DNA of 64,000 bases from Pseudazoarcus pumilus (GCF_002872475.1 NZ_CP025682.1:1674001-1738000); one strand, 5' to 3'; shown: positions 1 through 10,283, counted from the first letter of the stretch. Program-made: numbers and translations. The notes: generated from the sequence alone by a model not told the origin.

Positions 1-2
1 TG

Positions 3-440
3 TTGCCGGCCGAAGACGGCATCAATCGCTATTCCTGGGGTGACTGGCAGTGGTATGCCGAAGGCGTCACCGGGATCACCAGTGGGCTCAAGGCGCTGTT
101 CGTTCCGAGCCCCTCGGCACTCGGTCGCCAGCATCTACCCGAGGCGACGGACCTGAAAACGGCGCTGTCGCGCATGTCGGTCGGTGTCGCCGCAAGCACC
201 GAACTGCGCGTCGAAGCCGAAGCCGCGCGGCGTCTGCGCACTTCGCTCGACGCGCGCTTCGACGACGCAACGCAGCGGCGCTACAACCCCGACTACGACC
301 TGCTCTTCATCGCCGACCCGCGCCCCTACTCGCTGGGCGACAACTCAAACCGGCGTGTGGGTGAATGGCTCACCGAGCTCGGTTGCGAGATCCGCGGCAA
401 TCCGTTGCTGTCGGGTTGGCGGCTGGCCGATCCGCGCTGA
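3..440 (+). CDS. 3' part of an unrecognised gene (possibly DUF2459-like), 5' end outside the window
   Basis: The reading frame is open from the left edge to a TGA at 438-440, so this is the C-terminal ~145 residues of a longer protein. Visible features are an N-terminal aromatic stretch (YSWGDWQWY), a mid-part rich in Ala/Arg/Leu and a C-terminal segment with LGDNSNRRVGEWLTELGC. This pattern (W-G-D near the start, N-x-x-VxxWLxxLGC near the end) reminds me of DUF2459 (TIGR02117) proteins, but the match is weak and no catalytic motif is certain. It ends 83 bases before mfd, in the same direction. Codon use is like that of its neighbours, so I take it as real. Confidence 0.6.
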   Translation: MPAEDGINRYSWGDWQWYAEGVTGITSGLKALFVPSPSALGRQHLPEATDLKTALSRMSVGVAASTELRVEAEAARRLRTSLDARFDDATQRRYNPDYDLLFIADPRPYSLGDNSNRRVGEWLTELGCEIRGNPLLSGWRLADPR

Positions 441-458
441 CACTCGAGCACGGCGGTT

Positions 459-487
459 CGTGTCGCAAGGGGTCGATCCCCTATAAT
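459..487 (+). promoter_or_regulatory. Candidate sigma70 -10 element upstream of mfd
   Basis: A perfect TATAAT lies at 482-487, 36 bases before the chosen mfd start codon and after the stop of the preceding gene. The -35 region is poor: only TTCGTG-like bases around 457-462 with a 19-base spacer. It is the only AT-rich hexamer in the gap. Confidence 0.4.
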
Positions 488-523
488 TGCCGGCTCGCCC
501 CAGGCTCAGAGCGTCCCTTCCCG

Positions 524-3500
524 ATGCCCCTCAGCACCGATCCGCTGCTGCCCGATCTCGCCGCGCTGCCGATTCCCAAACCGGGAACGCGCATCACGCT
601 GCCGCGTCTCTCCGGCTCATCCGACGCACTCGCGATCGCGCATTTCGCCTCGCGCGGGCGCACCTTGCTGGTGGTGTGCGCGAACCCGCCCGACGCGCAG
701 CGCATGCAGGAGGAACTCGCCTGGCTCGCGCCGGAACTGCGCGCCCACCTGCTGCCGGACTGGGAGACGCTGCCCTACGACAGCTTCTCGCCGCATCAGG
801 ACCTGATCTCCGAGCGGCTTGCCACGTTGTACTCGCTCGCTCGCGGCGAGACCGACGTGGTACTGGTGCCGGCCTCGACCGCGCTCTACCGCATGGCGCC
901 GCCGTCCTTCCTGGCGGCCTACACCTTCTTCCTGAAACAGGGAGAACGGCTCGACATCGACAAGCTGCGCATGCAGATGGCCATTGCCGGCTACGCCCAC
1001 GTCACGCAGGTGGTCAGTCCCGGTGAATTCTCGGTGCGCGGGGGCATCATCGACCTGTACCCGATGGGGTCATCCCTGCCGCTGCGGCTCGACCTGTTCG
1101 ACGACGAGATCGAGAGCATCAAGACCTTCGACCCGGATACCCAGCGCACGGTCTATCCGGTGCCCGAGATTCGTCTGCTGCCGGCGCGTGAATTCCCGCT
1201 CGACGAAAAGGCACGCCTGGCCTTTCGCAGCCGCTTCCGCGAGACCTTCGAAGGCGACCCGTCGCGCGTGCAGCTCTACAAGGACGTGTCCAATGGCATT
1301 GCACCCGCCGGCGTCGAATACTTCCTGCCGCTGTTTCACGACGAGACCGCGACGCTGTTCGACTATCTGCCACGCGACGCGGCGGTGGTACTGCACCACG
1401 ACGTACCCACCGCGATCGACGAATTCTGGCGCGACACGCGCCTGCGTCACGACTTCTACAAGGGCGATCGCAGCCGCCCGGTAATGCCCCCCGAGGCGCT
1501 GTTCCTCGGCCAGGAAGACTTCTTCGTCGCGCTCAAGGCCCTGCCCGGCCTGGAGATTCGCGTGGATGACGCCGCGGTCGACGAACAGGCGACACGCAGC
1601 ACCGAGGCGCCGCCGCCCATCGGCGTCGAGCGCAAGGCCGCCAACCCGCTGCACAAGCTCGCCGCGCTGCTCGACAGCGACTGGGCGCAGGCCGGCGGTC
1701 GCATACTGCTGCTGGCCGAATCGCCGGGCCGGCGCGAGACCATGGCCGAATATCTGGCCGAATACGGACTGAAGCCCGCCGCCTGCGACGGTTTCGAGGA
1801 TTTCGTCACCTCCGGCTCGCGCTTCGCCCTGGGAATTTCTCCGCTGCTGAACGGTTTCGTCCTGCCGGGAGCACGCATCGCCGTCGTCACCGAAGCCGAG
1901 CTCTACGCCGCCACGGCGCGTCCGCGCGGCCGGCGCGAAAGCCGCAAGGCCGCCACCGTCGAGGGGTGGCTGCGCGATCTGTCCGAACTCAAGCCGGGCG
2001 ATCCGGTGGTACATGTGTCGCACGGCATCGGCCGCTACACCGGGCTGGTGCACATGGATCTGGGCGAAGGCGACACGGAGTTCCTGCATCTGGAGTACGC
2101 CAACGGCGACAAGCTCTACGTGCCAGTGTCCCAGCTGCACATGATCACGCGCTACGCCGGCGCCGATCCGGAAGCAGTCGTGCCGCACCGCCTGGGCTCC
2201 GGCCAGTGGGAAAAGGCCAAGCGCCGCGCCGCGCAGCAGGTGCGCGACACTGCGGCCGAACTGCTGGTGCTCTACGCACAGCGGGAATCGCGCCCGGGAC
2301 ATCGCTTCGACTTCAAGCAGCACGACCTCGAGGCCTTCGCCGAAGGCTTCGGCTTCGAGACCACGCCAGACCAGCAGGCCGCCATCGATGCGGTCGTCAC
2401 CGACATGAAGTCCGGTCGTCCGATGGACCGCCTGGTATGCGGCGACGTGGGTTTCGGCAAGACCGAGGTCGCGCTGCGCGCGGCCTTCGTCGCGGTCGCC
2501 GACAGCAAGCAGGTGGTGGTGCTGGCACCGACCACGCTGCTGGCCGAGCAGCACTACCAGACCTTCGCAGACCGCTTCGCCGACTGGCCGGTGCGCGTGG
2601 CCGAGCTGTCACGCTTCAAGTCCGCCAAGGAGCAGAACGAGGCGCTGGCACAGCTGGCCGAGGGCAAGCTCGACATCATCATCGGCACCCATCGCCTGCT
2701 CCAGAAGGACGTGCGTTTCCAGCGCCTGGGCCTGGTCATCATCGACGAGGAGCACCGCTTCGGCGTACGCCAGAAAGAGGCGATGAAGCGCCTGCGCGCC
2801 GAGGTCGACGTGCTCACGCTCACTGCCACGCCGATTCCGCGCACGCTGGGGCTGGCGCTGGAGGGGCTGCGCGAGTTTTCGATCATCGCCACCGCGCCGC
2901 AGAAACGGCTGGCCATCAAGACCTTCGTGCATGCGCACAGCAAGGGCATCGTGCGCGAAGCGGTGCTGCGCGAGTTCAAGCGCGGCGGCCAGGTGTATTT
3001 CCTGCACAACGAGGTCGACACCATCGAGAACATGCGCAACCGTCTGGCCGAGCTGGTGCCCGAGGCGCGCATTTCGGTCGGCCACGGCCAGTTGCCCGAG
3101 CGCGAGCTCGAGCGCGTGATGCGCGAATTCACGCAGCAGCGCACCAATCTGCTGCTGTGCACGACCATCATCGAGACCGGCATCGACATTCCCAGCGCCA
3201 ACACCATCATCATCAACCGCGCCGACCGATTCGGCCTGGCGCAGTTGCACCAGTTGCGCGGTCGCGTCGGGCGCAGCCACCACCAGGCTTACGCCTACCT
3301 GCTGACCGACGCCGACGCCAAGCCCTCGACCGCCGCCCGCAAACGTCTGGAGGCCATCACCGCGATGGAGGAACTGGGCTCGGGGTTCTACCTGGCGATG
3401 CACGACCTGGAGATCCGCGGCGCCGGCGAAGTGCTGGGCGAGAACCAGTCCGGCGAGATCCAGCAGATCGGCTTCTCGCTCTACAGCGAGATGCTCAAGC

Positions 3501-3991
3501 GCGCCGTGCGCGACCTGCAGGAAGGTCGCGAGCCCAATCTCGCCGACCCGCTCGAGACCGTCTCGGAGATCAACCTGCACGTGCCCGCCCTGTTGCCCAA
3601 TGGCTACTGCCCCGACGTGCAGGAGCGGCTCACGCTCTACAAGCGGCTGGCCAACTGCGACACCGAGGATGAGTTGCGCGATCTGCGCGAGGAACTGACC
3701 GACCGCTTCGGCGAGATGCCCGAGCAGACCCAGGCGCTGATCGAAACCCACCGCCTGCGCATCGCACTCAAGCCCTGGAACGTACAGAAACTGGACGCCT
3801 CGGAGCACCAGATCGCCGTGCAGTTCGGCCCGGATGCACCCATCGACCCGGCCAAGGTCATCGCGCTGATCCAGCGCGACCGCAATACGCGCATGGCCGG
3901 CCAGGACAAGCTGGTGCAGAAGATCGCCCTGCCTGCGCTGCGACTGCGCGCCGCCGCCGTACGGGAACTGCTCGAATCGGTCAGGGCCTGA
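524..3991 (+). CDS. mfd: Transcription-repair coupling factor Mfd
   Basis: Mfd is a DNA translocase that removes RNA polymerase stalled at lesions and recruits UvrA for nucleotide excision repair. The start at 524 gives 1155 residues, the usual family length; the frame is open further upstream but those residues do not resemble the family. In order: UvrB-like N-terminal region (about 1-450), RNA-polymerase-interacting domain (PGDPVVHVSHGIGRYTG, about 490-510), helicase core with Walker A GDVGFGKTE near residue 640 and the DEEH box near 740, the TRG-like segment after motif VI (HQLRGRVGRS), and a C-terminal TRCF domain. No key motif is missing. It stands alone; the next gene starts 168 bases downstream. 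Confidence 0.98.
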   Translation: MPLSTDPLLPDLAALPIPKPGTRITLPRLSGSSDALAIAHFASRGRTLLVVCANPPDAQRMQEELAWLAPELRAHLLPDWETLPYDSFSPHQDLISERLATLYSLARGETDVVLVPASTALYRMAPPSFLAAYTFFLKQGERLDIDKLRMQMAIAGYAHVTQVVSPGEFSVRGGIIDLYPMGSSLPLRLDLFDDEIESIKTFDPDTQRTVYPVPEIRLLPAREFPLDEKARLAFRSRFRETFEGDPSRVQLYKDVSNGIAPAGVEYFLPLFHDETATLFDYLPRDAAVVLHHDVPTAIDEFWRDTRLRHDFYKGDRSRPVMPPEALFLGQEDFFVALKALPGLEIRVDDAAVDEQATRSTEAPPPIGVERKAANPLHKLAALLDSDWAQAGGRILLLAESPGRRETMAEYLAEYGLKPAACDGFEDFVTSGSRFALGISPLLNGFVLPGARIAVVTEAELYAATARPRGRRESRKAATVEGWLRDLSELKPGDPVVHVSHGIGRYTGLVHMDLGEGDTEFLHLEYANGDKLYVPVSQLHMITRYAGADPEAVVPHRLGSGQWEKAKRRAAQQVRDTAAELLVLYAQRESRPGHRFDFKQHDLEAFAEGFGFETTPDQQAAIDAVVTDMKSGRPMDRLVCGDVGFGKTEVALRAAFVAVADSKQVVVLAPTTLLAEQHYQTFADRFADWPVRVAELSRFKSAKEQNEALAQLAEGKLDIIIGTHRLLQKDVRFQRLGLVIIDEEHRFGVRQKEAMKRLRAEVDVLTLTATPIPRTLGLALEGLREFSIIATAPQKRLAIKTFVHAHSKGIVREAVLREFKRGGQVYFLHNEVDTIENMRNRLAELVPEARISVGHGQLPERELERVMREFTQQRTNLLLCTTIIETGIDIPSANTIIINRADRFGLAQLHQLRGRVGRSHHQAYAYLLTDADAKPSTAARKRLEAITAMEELGSGFYLAMHDLEIRGAGEVLGENQSGEIQQIGFSLYSEMLKRAVRDLQEGREPNLADPLETVSEINLHVPALLPNGYCPDVQERLTLYKRLANCDTEDELRDLREELTDRFGEMPEQTQALIETHRLRIALKPWNVQKLDASEHQIAVQFGPDAPIDPAKVIALIQRDRNTRMAGQDKLVQKIALPALRLRAAAVRELLESVRA

Positions 3992-4159
3992 CCAGCCCCG
4001 TCATGGCATAGCGCTCGCCTATGCGCGCCATCCGGCCAATCAATTTTTTCCGGTGTACCCCTTCCGCTACGATTGAATGACGATGTGGCGCACGCCCGAC
4101 CCGCCCCCGGCCGGCGCGTTACAATGCGTCCCCTGCCCCATCTGAATTCGGAAGCAAGC

Positions 4160-5239
4160 ATGTCCGCAGCCAAGACCGAAAACCTCAACATCGCCGCCTT
4201 CGACCCGATGCCCTCGCCCGACGAGATCATCGCGCGCGTGCCGCTCACCGAGCGCGCCGCCGAGACCGTGCTGGCCGGGCGACGCGCGCTGTGCGACATC
4301 CTCGACCGCAAGGACCCGCGCCTGTTCGTGGTCATCGGCCCGTGCTCGATCCACGACCCCGAGGCCGGGCTGGACTACGCGCGTCGACTGAAGAAGGTCG
4401 CGGACGAAGTCGCCGACACCATGCTGATCGTGATGCGCGTGTACTTCGAGAAGCCGCGCACCTCGGTGGGCTGGAAGGGCTACATCAACGACCCCTACAT
4501 GGACGACTCCTTCCGCATCGACGAGGGCATGGAGCGCGCACGCCGCTTCCTTCTCGCCGTCAACGAGATCGGCCTGCCCGCCGCGACCGAAGCGCTCGAC
4601 CCCATCGCTCCGCAGTATTACGGCGACCTGATCTCGTGGACCGCGATCGGCGCGCGCACCTCGGAATCGCAGACCCACCGCGAGATGTCCTCCGGCCTGT
4701 CCACGCCGGTGGGCTTCAAGAACGCCACCGACGGCGACCTGAGCGTGGCCACCAACGCCATCCTGTCGGCCTCGCATCCGCACAGTTTCCTCGGCATCAA
4801 CGGCCGCGGCGTGACCAGCATCGTGCGCACGCGCGGCAACCGTTACGGCCACGTCGTGCTGCGCGGCGGTGGCGGCCGGCCGAACTACGACTCGGTTTCC
4901 ATCAAGCTCGCCGAGCAGGCGCTGGACAAGGCAAAGCTCGCGCAGAACATCGTCGTCGACTGCTCGCACGCCAACTCGTGGAAGAAGCCCGAGCTGCAAC
5001 CGCTGGTGATGAAGGACGTCGTGCACCAGATTCGCGAGGGCAACCGCTCCATCGTCGGCACCATGATCGAGAGCTTCATCGAGGCCGGCAACCAGTCCAT
5101 CCCCGATGACCTCACCCAGCTCAGGTACGGCTGTTCGGTCACCGACGGCTGTGTGGACTGGCCCGGTACCGAGACCATGCTGCGTGACACGCATCGTGTT
5201 CTGGGCGAATCCGGCGCCCTGCACGCGCGCATGCGATGA
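4160..5239 (+). CDS. aroG: 3-deoxy-7-phosphoheptulonate synthase (DAHP synthase, class I)
   Basis: It condenses phosphoenolpyruvate and erythrose-4-phosphate, the first step of the shikimate pathway. The 359-residue protein has family signatures: GPCSIHDP, the RVYFEKPRTSVGWKGYINDP block for PEP/E4P and metal binding, GARTSESQTHREMSSGL, and DCSHANSWKKPE near the C-terminus. Start 4160 was chosen because the homologous region begins there and a weak purine-rich stretch (GGAAGCAAG) precedes it. Which aromatic amino acid inhibits it (AroF, AroG or AroH type) cannot be decided here. A TACAAT at 4120-4125 could be its -10 element. Its stop codon overlaps the serB start (ATGA), implying translational coupling. 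Confidence 0.96.
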   Translation: MSAAKTENLNIAAFDPMPSPDEIIARVPLTERAAETVLAGRRALCDILDRKDPRLFVVIGPCSIHDPEAGLDYARRLKKVADEVADTMLIVMRVYFEKPRTSVGWKGYINDPYMDDSFRIDEGMERARRFLLAVNEIGLPAATEALDPIAPQYYGDLISWTAIGARTSESQTHREMSSGLSTPVGFKNATDGDLSVATNAILSASHPHSFLGINGRGVTSIVRTRGNRYGHVVLRGGGGRPNYDSVSIKLAEQALDKAKLAQNIVVDCSHANSWKKPELQPLVMKDVVHQIREGNRSIVGTMIESFIEAGNQSIPDDLTQLRYGCSVTDGCVDWPGTETMLRDTHRVLGESGALHARMR

Positions 5240-6063
5240 GTCTCATCGTGCAGGGCGCGCAACTCGCGCCCGACGCACTCGATGAATTGCGCACGGCCGC
5301 GCGCGCAAGCGCCGTGCGAACCCTCTCGGCCGACGCCTGGCGTCTCGAAGGCGGTCTGCCCACACCCGAGGCGCTGGCCCTGTGTCAGCGCGAGCGTGTC
5401 GATTGCACGGTCGCCCCCGGCCGTCGGCTGAGCGACGTTGGCCTGTTCGTCACCGACATGGACTCGACGCTGATCGACATCGAGTGCATCGACGAGGTCG
5501 CCGACCTGCACGGCGTGCGCGACGAGGTCGCCGCCATTACCGAAGCGGCGATGCGCGGCGAGATCGACTACTCCGAGTCGCTGCGCCGTCGCGTCGCCCT
5601 GCTCGCCGGCCTGCGCGAAGCCGCGCTGGCCGAGGTCTACGAGCAACGCCTGTCGCTCAATCCCGGCGCCGAACGACTGCTCGACACGCTCAAGGCCGCC
5701 GGCATCCACACCGTACTCGTCTCGGGCGGCTTCAGCTACTTCACCGATCGCCTCAAGGCGCGCCTGGGTTTCGACGCCGCGCATGCCAACCACGTCGAGA
5801 TCCGCGACGGCCATCTGACCGGCCGTATCCTCGGCCCCATCGTCGACGCCGCCGCCAAGGCCTCGGTGCTGCGCGAAGCGCGCGAACGACTCGGCCTGTC
5901 GCGCGCACAGACCATTACCGTCGGCGACGGCGCCAACGACTTGTCCATGCTGCGCGAGGCCGGCCTGGCCATCGCGTATCGCGCCAAGCCCGTGCTGCGC
6001 GCCGCCGCCCATTGCACCCTCGACCACGCCGGGCTGGACGGAATCCTCAAGCTGTTCGACTGA
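5236..6063 (+). CDS. serB: Phosphoserine phosphatase SerB
   Basis: It catalyses the last step of serine synthesis, hydrolysing O-phosphoserine. This is a HAD-superfamily enzyme of 275 residues. Motif I DMDST is at 74-78 (nucleophile Asp74, acid Asp76), motif II VSGGF at 162-166, and motif III/IV GDGANDLSM at 230-238. The N-terminal ~70 residues are the variable regulatory part; it is shorter than SerB proteins carrying a full tandem ACT region. The ATG overlaps the DAHP synthase stop by four bases, so the two are probably co-translated. It converges on yaaA, 36 bases away, with no obvious terminator between. Confidence 0.96.
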   Translation: MSLIVQGAQLAPDALDELRTAARASAVRTLSADAWRLEGGLPTPEALALCQRERVDCTVAPGRRLSDVGLFVTDMDSTLIDIECIDEVADLHGVRDEVAAITEAAMRGEIDYSESLRRRVALLAGLREAALAEVYEQRLSLNPGAERLLDTLKAAGIHTVLVSGGFSYFTDRLKARLGFDAAHANHVEIRDGHLTGRILGPIVDAAAKASVLREARERLGLSRAQTITVGDGANDLSMLREAGLAIAYRAKPVLRAAAHCTLDHAGLDGILKLFD

Positions 6064-6099
6064 GATCTCCGACGGGCCGCGAATCGGTCTCGCAGGACA

Positions 6100-6885
6100 T
6101 CACGCCTGACGGCGGCGGAACACCAGACGGTCGTCGCTCGACTGCTCGGGCGCGAACGCGTAGCCATCCGCATCGAAGCCCTTCAGACCCTCGACGTCGG
6201 TGATTCGATGGACGATCGCATGGCGCGCCATCAGGCCGCGTGCGCGCTTGGCGTAGAAGCTGATGATCTTGTACTGGCCGTTCTTCCAGTCCTGGAACAC
6301 CGGCGCGACGATGCGCGCCTTGAGTTTGGCCGGCTTGACCGACTTGAAATATTCGTCCGAGGCCAGATTCACCAGCACCGGGGCCTCGCCGGCCTGTTCG
6401 CGCTCGGCGATCACGTTGTTGAGTGCCTCGGTAATGCGCTCGCCCCACCATGCGTACAAGGTCTTGCCGGCCGGCGTCTCGAGCTTGGTGCCCATCTCCA
6501 GCCGGTAGGCCTGCATCAGGTCGAGCGGGCGCAGCACCCCGTACAGACCCGACAGGATGCGCAGGTGGCGCTGCGCCCACTCCAGATCCTCGCGCGAGAG
6601 CGACGGTGCATCGAGGCCTTCGTAGACATCGCCGTTGAAGGCCAGCACGGCCTGCTTGGCGTTGTCCGGCGAGAACGGGCGCGACCACTCCTGGTAGCGC
6701 GCGACGTTGAGTGCGGCGAGCTTGTCGGACAGCCCCATCAGCTTCGCCACCTCGGCCGGCGAGAGCCTGCGCAGCACGTCGATGAGTTCGGCCGAAGCGT
6801 CCAGATGATCCGGCTGCGTGTAATCGGCAACGGCGGGAGGGGTCTCGTAGTCGAGAGCCTTGGCGGGCGAGAGGACGAAGATCAT
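6100..6885 (-). CDS. yaaA: YaaA family peroxide stress protein
   Basis: YaaA (DUF328/UPF0246) lowers intracellular free iron during hydrogen peroxide stress in E. coli and has a DNA-binding fold. The 261-residue protein begins [14 protein letters not shown], the typical family N-terminus, and contains [20 protein letters not shown] and [11 protein letters not shown], both strongly conserved family blocks. The start at 6885 is fixed by this N-terminus. It is transcribed away from bioA; the 172-base gap between them must hold both promoters. Confidence 0.95.
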   Translation of the reverse strand: MIFVLSPAKALDYETPPAVADYTQPDHLDASAELIDVLRRLSPAEVAKLMGLSDKLAALNVARYQEWSRPFSPDNAKQAVLAFNGDVYEGLDAPSLSREDLEWAQRHLRILSGLYGVLRPLDLMQAYRLEMGTKLETPAGKTLYAWWGERITEALNNVIAEREQAGEAPVLVNLASDEYFKSVKPAKLKARIVAPVFQDWKNGQYKIISFYAKRARGLMARHAIVHRITDVEGLKGFDADGYAFAPEQSSDDRLVFRRRQA

Positions 6886-6996
6886 GGGCGCGGTCGAGTC
6901 GATTGTGTGGGCACCGAATATTAGCAAAGCGGCGCGGGTGCCGCGTCCTGCAAGACCGCGGGCATGCACCGGGGTGCAGCGCCCGTGCCCCGCGGT

Positions 6997-7025
6997 TTGA
7001 CACCCCCAGCGGCTTGCCGGAACAT
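6997..7025 (+). promoter_or_regulatory. Candidate promoter of the biotin operon
   Basis: A perfect TTGACA lies at 6997-7002, followed after 17 bases by GAACAT (7020-7025), a poor -10. It sits 33 bases before the bioA ATG in the bioA/yaaA divergent gap. No BirA-type operator palindrome was recognised in the gap. Confidence 0.35.
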
Positions 7026-7057
7026 CCTGAGATTTCGCCGCAGCCCACCGGACCGCC

Positions 7058-8371
7058 ATGCCCGCCCCGTTCCTGCTCGACCGTTCGCTCGCCAGCGTGT
7101 GGCATCCGTGCACCCAGATGAAGGAGCACGAGCAGTTTCCGCTCGTGCCCATCGTGCGCGGCGAGGGGCCGTGGCTGATCGACGCCGACGGCCGGCGTCT
7201 GCTCGACGGCATCAGTTCGTGGTGGGTGAATCTGTTCGGCCACTGCAACCCGCGCATCAACGCGGCATTGCGCGAACAGCTCGACACTCTGGAACACGCG
7301 ATGCTCGCCGGCTTCACGCACGAGCCGGTGGTCGAACTGTCCGAGCGCCTGGCCGCGCTCACCGGCCACCGCCTGGGTCACGCCTTCTACGCTTCGGACG
7401 GCGCATCGGCCACCGAGATCGCGCTGAAGATGGCCGCGCATTACTGGCGCAACCTGGGGCGCGCCGACAAGACCGGCTTCGTCAGCCTCGCCGGCAGCTA
7501 TCACGGCGAGACGGTGGGCGCACTGGCCGTGACCGACGTGGCGATCTTCCGCGACGCCTACGCACCGCTGGTGCGCGCCGGCCACACCGTGCCGTGCCCG
7601 GATGCACGCAGCGCGAGCGAGGGCGAATCGGCCACGGATGTCGCACGTCGCGCGGCCGCGGCGCTGGAGGCGCACCTGGAACAGCACCACGCCACCACCG
7701 CCGCGCTCATCGTCGAGCCGCTGGTGCAGGGTGCGAGCGGCATGGTGATGTACGACCCCGAATACCTGCGCCTGGCGCGCGCGCTGTGTGATCGCTATGA
7801 AGTGCTGCTCGTGGCCGACGAGATCGCCGTGGGCTGCGGACGTACCGGCACCTTCTTCGCCTGCGAGCAGGCCGGCATCTGGCCCGATCTGCTGTGCCTG
7901 TCCAAGGGCATCTCTGGCGGTTATCTGCCGCTGTCGCTGGTGCTGTCCACCGACACCCTGTACCAGGCCTTCTACGCCGACACGGCCAGTCGCGCCTTCC
8001 TGCACTCGCACTCGTACACCGGCAATCCGCTGGCCTGCCGTGCGGCGCTTGCCACGCTGGACATCTTCGCCGAAGACGACGTGCTCAAGACCAACCGCGC
8101 CCGCTCGGCCCTGCTCGGCCGCCTGCTCGACGAGCGCTTCGGCGCGCATGCGCGGGCGCGTCACCTGCGTCGGCGCGGCATGATCGCGGCCTTCGACGTG
8201 CCCTACACACAGCCGGATTTCCCGCGCCGCTTCTTCGCCGCCGGCATGGAGCATGGCGTGCTGCTGCGCCCCATCGGCAACACCGTGTATTTCATGCCGC
8301 CCTATGTGGTCGACGCCGACCAGCTCACGCAACTGGCCGATGGCGCACTGGCCGCACTGGAGAAGGCATGA
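7058..8371 (+). CDS. bioA: Adenosylmethionine-8-amino-7-oxononanoate aminotransferase BioA
   Basis: A PLP enzyme that converts KAPA to DAPA in biotin synthesis, using S-adenosylmethionine as amino donor. The 437-residue sequence shows the BioA N-terminus WHPCTQM, the substrate loop [20 protein letters not shown] with the cofactor-binding Asp, and the Schiff-base lysine in [11 protein letters not shown]. Length matches the family. It is first in the bioA-F-H-C-D operon; its stop overlaps the bioF start (ATGA, 8368-8371). Confidence 0.97.
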   Translation: MPAPFLLDRSLASVWHPCTQMKEHEQFPLVPIVRGEGPWLIDADGRRLLDGISSWWVNLFGHCNPRINAALREQLDTLEHAMLAGFTHEPVVELSERLAALTGHRLGHAFYASDGASATEIALKMAAHYWRNLGRADKTGFVSLAGSYHGETVGALAVTDVAIFRDAYAPLVRAGHTVPCPDARSASEGESATDVARRAAAALEAHLEQHHATTAALIVEPLVQGASGMVMYDPEYLRLARALCDRYEVLLVADEIAVGCGRTGTFFACEQAGIWPDLLCLSKGISGGYLPLSLVLSTDTLYQAFYADTASRAFLHSHSYTGNPLACRAALATLDIFAEDDVLKTNRARSALLGRLLDERFGAHARARHLRRRGMIAAFDVPYTQPDFPRRFFAAGMEHGVLLRPIGNTVYFMPPYVVDADQLTQLADGALAALEKA

Positions 8372-9528
8372 GCCTGCTCGATGACCTGCGCGGGCAATTG
8401 AGCGCACTCGATGCGCAGCACCTGCGGCGCGTGCGCCGCGCCAACCAGATTCCGTGCGACGCGAAGATGCGCGTCGACGGCCGCGAACTGCTGTCCTTCT
8501 GCAGCAACGACTACCTCGGACTGGCGGCCGACCCGACGGTGGCCAAGGCGCTGATCGAGAGCGTCGTGCGATATGGCGTCGGCGCCGGCGCCTCGCATCT
8601 GGTCAGCGGCCACTACGATGTGCACGAGCGCCTCGAAGCGCGCCTGGCGGCATTCACCGGCTGCGAACGTGCGCTGTACTTCACCACCGGCTACATGGCC
8701 AACGTCGGCGTGATCCCGGCACTGATCGGGCGCGGTGACGCGATCTTCGCGGACCGGCTGATCCACGCCTCGCTGGTCGACGGCGCGCTGCTCTCGCGCG
8801 CCAACCTGGTGCGCTACGCCCACAACGACGTCGCCGCCCTAGCCAGGGCGCTGGAAGAATCGTCCGCAAGCAACAAGCTGATCGTCACGGACGCGGTGTT
8901 CAGCATGGATGGCGACATCGCTCCGCTGGCCGAACTGCTGGCGCTGGCCGAACAGCACGACGCCTGGCTGCTGGTCGACGACGCCCACGGCTTCGGCGTG
9001 CTCGGCCCGCAGGGCCGTGGCACGCTCGCCGAGGCCGGCCTGGATTCGTGGCGCATCGTGCTCATCGGCACCCTGGGGAAGGCCGCCGGGGTGTCCGGCG
9101 CCTTCGCAGCGGGTCACGCCGACGTGATCGAATGGCTGCTGCAGAAGGCACGCACCGGCATCTTCACGACGGCATCGCCACCGATCCTGGCCGAGGCGCT
9201 GCTGGCCAGCATCGACCTGATCGAGCGCGGCGACTTCCGGCGCGAACGCCTGCACACCATGGTCGACAACTTCCGCGGCTCGCTCAAACTCCGGCGCTGG
9301 CAGTTGCTGCCCTCGCGCACGGCCATCCAGCCGGTGCTCATCGGTGACAACGCCGAAGCCCTGCGCGTGTCGGACGCGCTGCGCGACGCCGGCGTACTGG
9401 TACCGGCCATCCGTCCGCCAACCGTGCCACCCGGCACGGCGCGGCTGCGCGTGTCGTTGTCCGCACGTCACGAGGTCGAGGACGTGTTGCGCCTTGCCGA
9501 CCTGCTCAACGCGCTCGAGGAGTTCTGA
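8368..9528 (+). CDS. bioF: 8-amino-7-oxononanoate synthase BioF
   Basis: It condenses pimeloyl-ACP (or -CoA) with alanine to give KAPA, the first committed biotin-ring step. The protein has 386 residues. Signatures are CSNDYLGLA near the N-terminus, the glycine-rich GAGASHLVSGHYDVHERLE block, DDAHGFGVLGPQGRG with the PLP-pyridine Asp, and the Schiff-base lysine in GTLGKAAGVSGAF. The start 8368 overlaps the bioA stop by four bases and the stop overlaps the bioH ATG by one base, so translation is probably coupled along the operon. Confidence 0.97.
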   Translation: MSLLDDLRGQLSALDAQHLRRVRRANQIPCDAKMRVDGRELLSFCSNDYLGLAADPTVAKALIESVVRYGVGAGASHLVSGHYDVHERLEARLAAFTGCERALYFTTGYMANVGVIPALIGRGDAIFADRLIHASLVDGALLSRANLVRYAHNDVAALARALEESSASNKLIVTDAVFSMDGDIAPLAELLALAEQHDAWLLVDDAHGFGVLGPQGRGTLAEAGLDSWRIVLIGTLGKAAGVSGAFAAGHADVIEWLLQKARTGIFTTASPPILAEALLASIDLIERGDFRRERLHTMVDNFRGSLKLRRWQLLPSRTAIQPVLIGDNAEALRVSDALRDAGVLVPAIRPPTVPPGTARLRVSLSARHEVEDVLRLADLLNALEEF

Positions 9529-10283
9529 TGGCCGACACCCCGCTGGTCCTGCTGCACGGCTGGGGCATGACGCCGCGCATCTGGAACGGCCTGCGCATCT
9601 GCCTGTCGCCGCGCATCGCCGCTACGCCCGCCCTGCCCGGCCACGGTTCGCCCGCCTCGCCCGGCCCGGAACTGGCCGCGTGGGCCGACGTGCTGCTCGC
9701 GGAGTTGCCCGATGCCTGCGTGCTCGGCGGCTGGTCGCTGGGCGCGATGATCGCGCTCGACATCGCGCGCCGTCACCCGCAACGGGTGCGCAGCCTGGTG
9801 TTGTTCGGCGCCACGCCGCGTTTCGTCTCGCTTCCCGAAACCCTGAATGAGCCCGCCTGGGCGCACGGGCTGGATCCGGCTACCGTCAACGGCTTCATCG
9901 CCGGCTTCGCCGCGGACGCCGAGGCCACGCTGCGCCGTTTCCTCGCGCTGCAGGCCATGGGCGAGAGCCGTCGGCGCGGCGTCGTGCATTCGCTGGGACG
10001 TGCCGTCGTCGCGCCGGACGAAACCGATGCCGCCACACTGGCCGACGGACTCGCCATCCTCGCCAACACCGACCTGCGCGAAGCGATCGCCGGCATCGAG
10101 GTGCCCACCACGCTGATCCACAGCCGTGACGACGCGCTGATGCCGCTGGGTGCGGCCGAATGGCTGGCCCGCACCCTGCCCGACGCACGCCTGACGGTGC
10201 TCGACGACTGCGGCCACGCGCCCTTCGTGTCCCGTCCCGAAGAGTGCGCACGCGCGATGGCCGGTGCCTTCTCCGATGACTGA
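9528..10283 (+). CDS. bioH: Pimeloyl-ACP methyl ester esterase BioH
   Basis: An alpha/beta-hydrolase that removes the methyl group added by BioC, releasing pimeloyl-ACP from the fatty acid cycle. In 251 residues it shows the HGWGM oxyanion region near the N-terminus, the nucleophile elbow GGWSLGAM, the acid in SRDDALMP and the catalytic His in DCGHAPFV. Its position between bioF and bioC supports BioH over a generic hydrolase. Its ATG shares one base with the bioF stop. Confidence 0.93.
   Translation: MADTPLVLLHGWGMTPRIWNGLRICLSPRIAATPALPGHGSPASPGPELAAWADVLLAELPDACVLGGWSLGAMIALDIARRHPQRVRSLVLFGATPRFVSLPETLNEPAWAHGLDPATVNGFIAGFAADAEATLRRFLALQAMGESRRRGVVHSLGRAVVAPDETDAATLADGLAILANTDLREAIAGIEVPTTLIHSRDDALMPLGAAEWLARTLPDARLTVLDDCGHAPFVSRPEECARAMAGAFSDD

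Noticed and set aside
1070-2554. Long open minus-strand frames inside mfd (also 2609-3808)
   Set aside because: Antisense shadows of the GC-rich mfd coding sequence; the translation is His/Arg/Ala/Gly-rich with no domain and the sense strand encodes a complete Mfd.
6966-6977. Short hairpin GCACC/GGTGC in the bioA-yaaA gap as BirA operator
   Set aside because: Stem of only five bases, two-base loop and no resemblance to the known BirA operator.
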